NCBI GenBank assembly: GCA_949957035.1
Contig: CATLIP010000127.1
Span: 1-7,102, forward strand
DNA: 7,102 nt
DNA from: an uncultured Lachnospiraceae bacterium
GTDB lineage: Bacteria > Bacillota_A > Clostridia > Lachnospirales > Lachnospiraceae
Direction: 5' to 3'
The notes under the pieces were generated by a model that was given only the letters and a program-made list of their open reading frames with translations, searched no databases and was not told the origin of the DNA. Of this stretch, positions 6,809-7,102 are shown in pieces (position 1 is the stretch's first letter; each line of letters opens with the position of its first letter). The position numbers and the translations under genes are program-made.

Positions 6809-6838
6809 CCATAAATTTTCATGAAATCTCCATAAATT
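6809..6838. repeat. Direct repeat with central palindrome, possible operator
   Basis: CCATAAATT occurs at 6809-6817 and again at 6830-6838, a spacing of exactly 21 bases (two helical turns). The perfect 10-bp palindrome TTTCATGAAA (6817-6826) lies between them. The cluster sits around the predicted transcription start of ppaC, where a repressor would act. No regulator is identified, and AT-rich sequence makes short repeats likely by chance, so the functional call is weak. Confidence 0.35.
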
Positions 6839-6864
6839 CAATTTTTCTTTGAACATTTTGTCAA
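6836..6864 (-). promoter_or_regulatory. Candidate promoter of ppaC
   Basis: On the minus strand there is a perfect TTGACA (6864-6859), a 17-base spacer and TTGAAT (6841-6836, four of six). The predicted start near 6829 gives a leader of about 95 bases. A second possible -35 box, TTGACG (6808-6803), has only a TATTAT at 23 bases spacing, which is too far. The two boxes interleave with the plus-strand promoter at 6849-6878. Confidence 0.45.
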
Positions 6865-6878
6865 TTATATGTTATAAT
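6849..6878 (+). promoter_or_regulatory. Sigma-A-type promoter of the S1-like gene
   Basis: TTGAAC (6849-6854, four of six), an 18-base spacer and a perfect TATAAT (6873-6878) point rightward. The predicted transcription start is near 6885, the base before the closing stem of the structured leader. That agreement supports both the promoter and the leader. Confidence 0.7.
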
Positions 6879-6885
6879 TAAGAAA

Positions 6886-6962
6886 GTACGCTGATACCTG
6901 CACAGGTTGTCAGCCCGGCGGCGGGTGACGCATGATACTGGGAATGGTATGTGATGACGTAC
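6886..6962 (+). promoter_or_regulatory. Structured 5' leader RNA of unknown class
   Basis: By eye this 77-base stretch folds into a closed multibranch structure. The closing stem is GTACG (6886-6890) with CGTAC (6958-6962). Inside are three hairpins: ACCT/AGGT (6896-6899, 6904-6907); a strong one, GTCA-CCCG with CGGG-TGAC (6909-6917, 6922-6929), with one bulged G and a GCGG loop; and ATAC/GTAT (6935-6938, 6947-6950), extended by CAT/GTG past a bulged G. The region is far more GC-rich than the flanking promoter DNA, begins at the predicted transcript start and ends 29 bases before the start codon. It could be a cis-regulatory leader such as an autogenous ribosomal-protein site or an unnamed riboswitch. 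It lacks the conserved cores of the T-box, fluoride, c-di-GMP and ZTP RNAs as I know them. A tRNA is ruled out by the absence of T-loop and anticodon arms. Confidence 0.5.
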
Positions 6963-6991
6963 AAGTCTTGCTAGTGAAAGGGAATAATACT

Positions 6992-7102
6992 ATGAGTGAA
7001 GAATTATTACAAGAAACAGCAGCAGAAGCTGCCATCAGCAACACAGAAGAAACCATGGCAGACTTTGAGGAACATTTTGATGATGCCAATCCCTGGAATC
7101 TC
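6992..7102 (+). CDS. Probable S1-domain RNA-binding protein, N-terminus only (runs off the window)
   Basis: An ATG at 6992 opens a frame of 37 codons that reaches the window edge without a stop. It follows AAAGGG (6977-6982) at nine bases and a good promoter with a structured leader. The visible residues are an acidic, Ala/Glu-rich low-complexity start (2-21) followed by MADFEEHFDDANPWNL. That last stretch resembles the segment just before the first S1 domain in S1-domain proteins of Lachnospiraceae (ribosomal protein S1-like, in some species with only two S1 domains). The S1 fold itself lies outside the window, so the call rests on recollection of this short segment and could be wrong. If correct, the protein binds mRNA or the 30S subunit, and a regulated leader would make sense. 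Confidence 0.5.
   Translation, partial: MSEELLQETAAEAAISNTEETMADFEEHFDDANPWNL

Larger units (their letters stand above)
6735..6991. other. Divergent intergenic region between ppaC and the S1-like gene
   Basis: This 257-base region separates the only divergent gene pair in the window. The left two thirds (to about 6880) is very AT-rich and holds the control sites listed separately: two interleaved promoters, a 9-bp direct repeat and a short palindrome. The right part (6886-6962) turns abruptly GC-rich and holds a structured RNA leader. I find no additional small gene in it. Confidence 0.8.

Noticed and set aside
6886..6962. tRNA or tRNA-like gene (77 bases, closed by a stem, three arms)
   Set aside because: The closing stem has five pairs rather than seven, there is no GTTCRANNC T-loop, no anticodon arm geometry and no 3' CCA, and the element directly leads an mRNA.
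6886..6991. Known riboswitch or T-box in the leader
   Set aside because: I looked for the T-box AGGGTGGNACCGCG and for the fluoride, ZTP and c-di-GMP cores and did not find them. The GTGATGAC at 6951-6958 only superficially resembles part of the fluoride core.

Overview
The window looks like a chromosomal housekeeping stretch from a low-to-moderate GC Clostridia bacterium, most likely in or near the Lachnospiraceae. This rests on a CIRCE-controlled hrcA, a pyrophosphatase of the large CBS/DRTGG type, strong AGGAGG ribosome binding sites, sigma-A-like promoters, and the close resemblance of the HrcA, RarA and TcdA sequences to clostridial forms. The taxonomic placement is inference. I see no insertion sequence, phage gene, CRISPR array, tRNA or rRNA.

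All genes but one read leftward (minus strand). From right to left: a CBS-domain manganese-dependent inorganic pyrophosphatase (5088-6734), a flavin reductase-like FMN-binding protein (4450-5028), a membrane-anchored polysaccharide deacetylase (3644-4372), the tRNA t6A37 dehydratase TcdA (2886-3596) and the AAA+ protein RarA (1547-2863). Gaps between these are about 20 to 80 bases with no convincing terminator, so they probably form one transcription unit, possibly with an internal promoter before the deacetylase. A 97-codon gene of unknown function follows (1121-1414). It has its own good promoter, a leader of about 90 bases, a ribosome binding site in the loop of an AT-only inverted repeat, and a hairpin downstream. 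Next is hrcA (919 down to the window edge, C-terminus cut off), with a textbook promoter and a perfect CIRCE operator. The chaperone genes grpE, dnaK and dnaJ may follow outside the window.

At the right edge a single plus-strand gene starts at 6992 and runs off the window. Its 37 visible residues resemble the N-terminus of S1-domain RNA-binding proteins of Lachnospiraceae, a tentative call. Its promoter is interleaved with a candidate promoter for the pyrophosphatase. Between promoter and start codon lies a GC-rich leader of about 105 bases that folds by eye into a closed multibranch structure: a 5-bp closing stem enclosing three hairpins, starting almost exactly at the predicted transcription start. 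This leader is the most interesting item here. I cannot match it to a known riboswitch or ribosomal-protein leader.

The genes serve general cell upkeep rather than one pathway: heat-shock control (HrcA), stalled replication fork handling (RarA), tRNA modification (TcdA), cell-wall or glycan deacetylation, flavin redox chemistry, pyrophosphate removal, and perhaps translation (S1-like protein).
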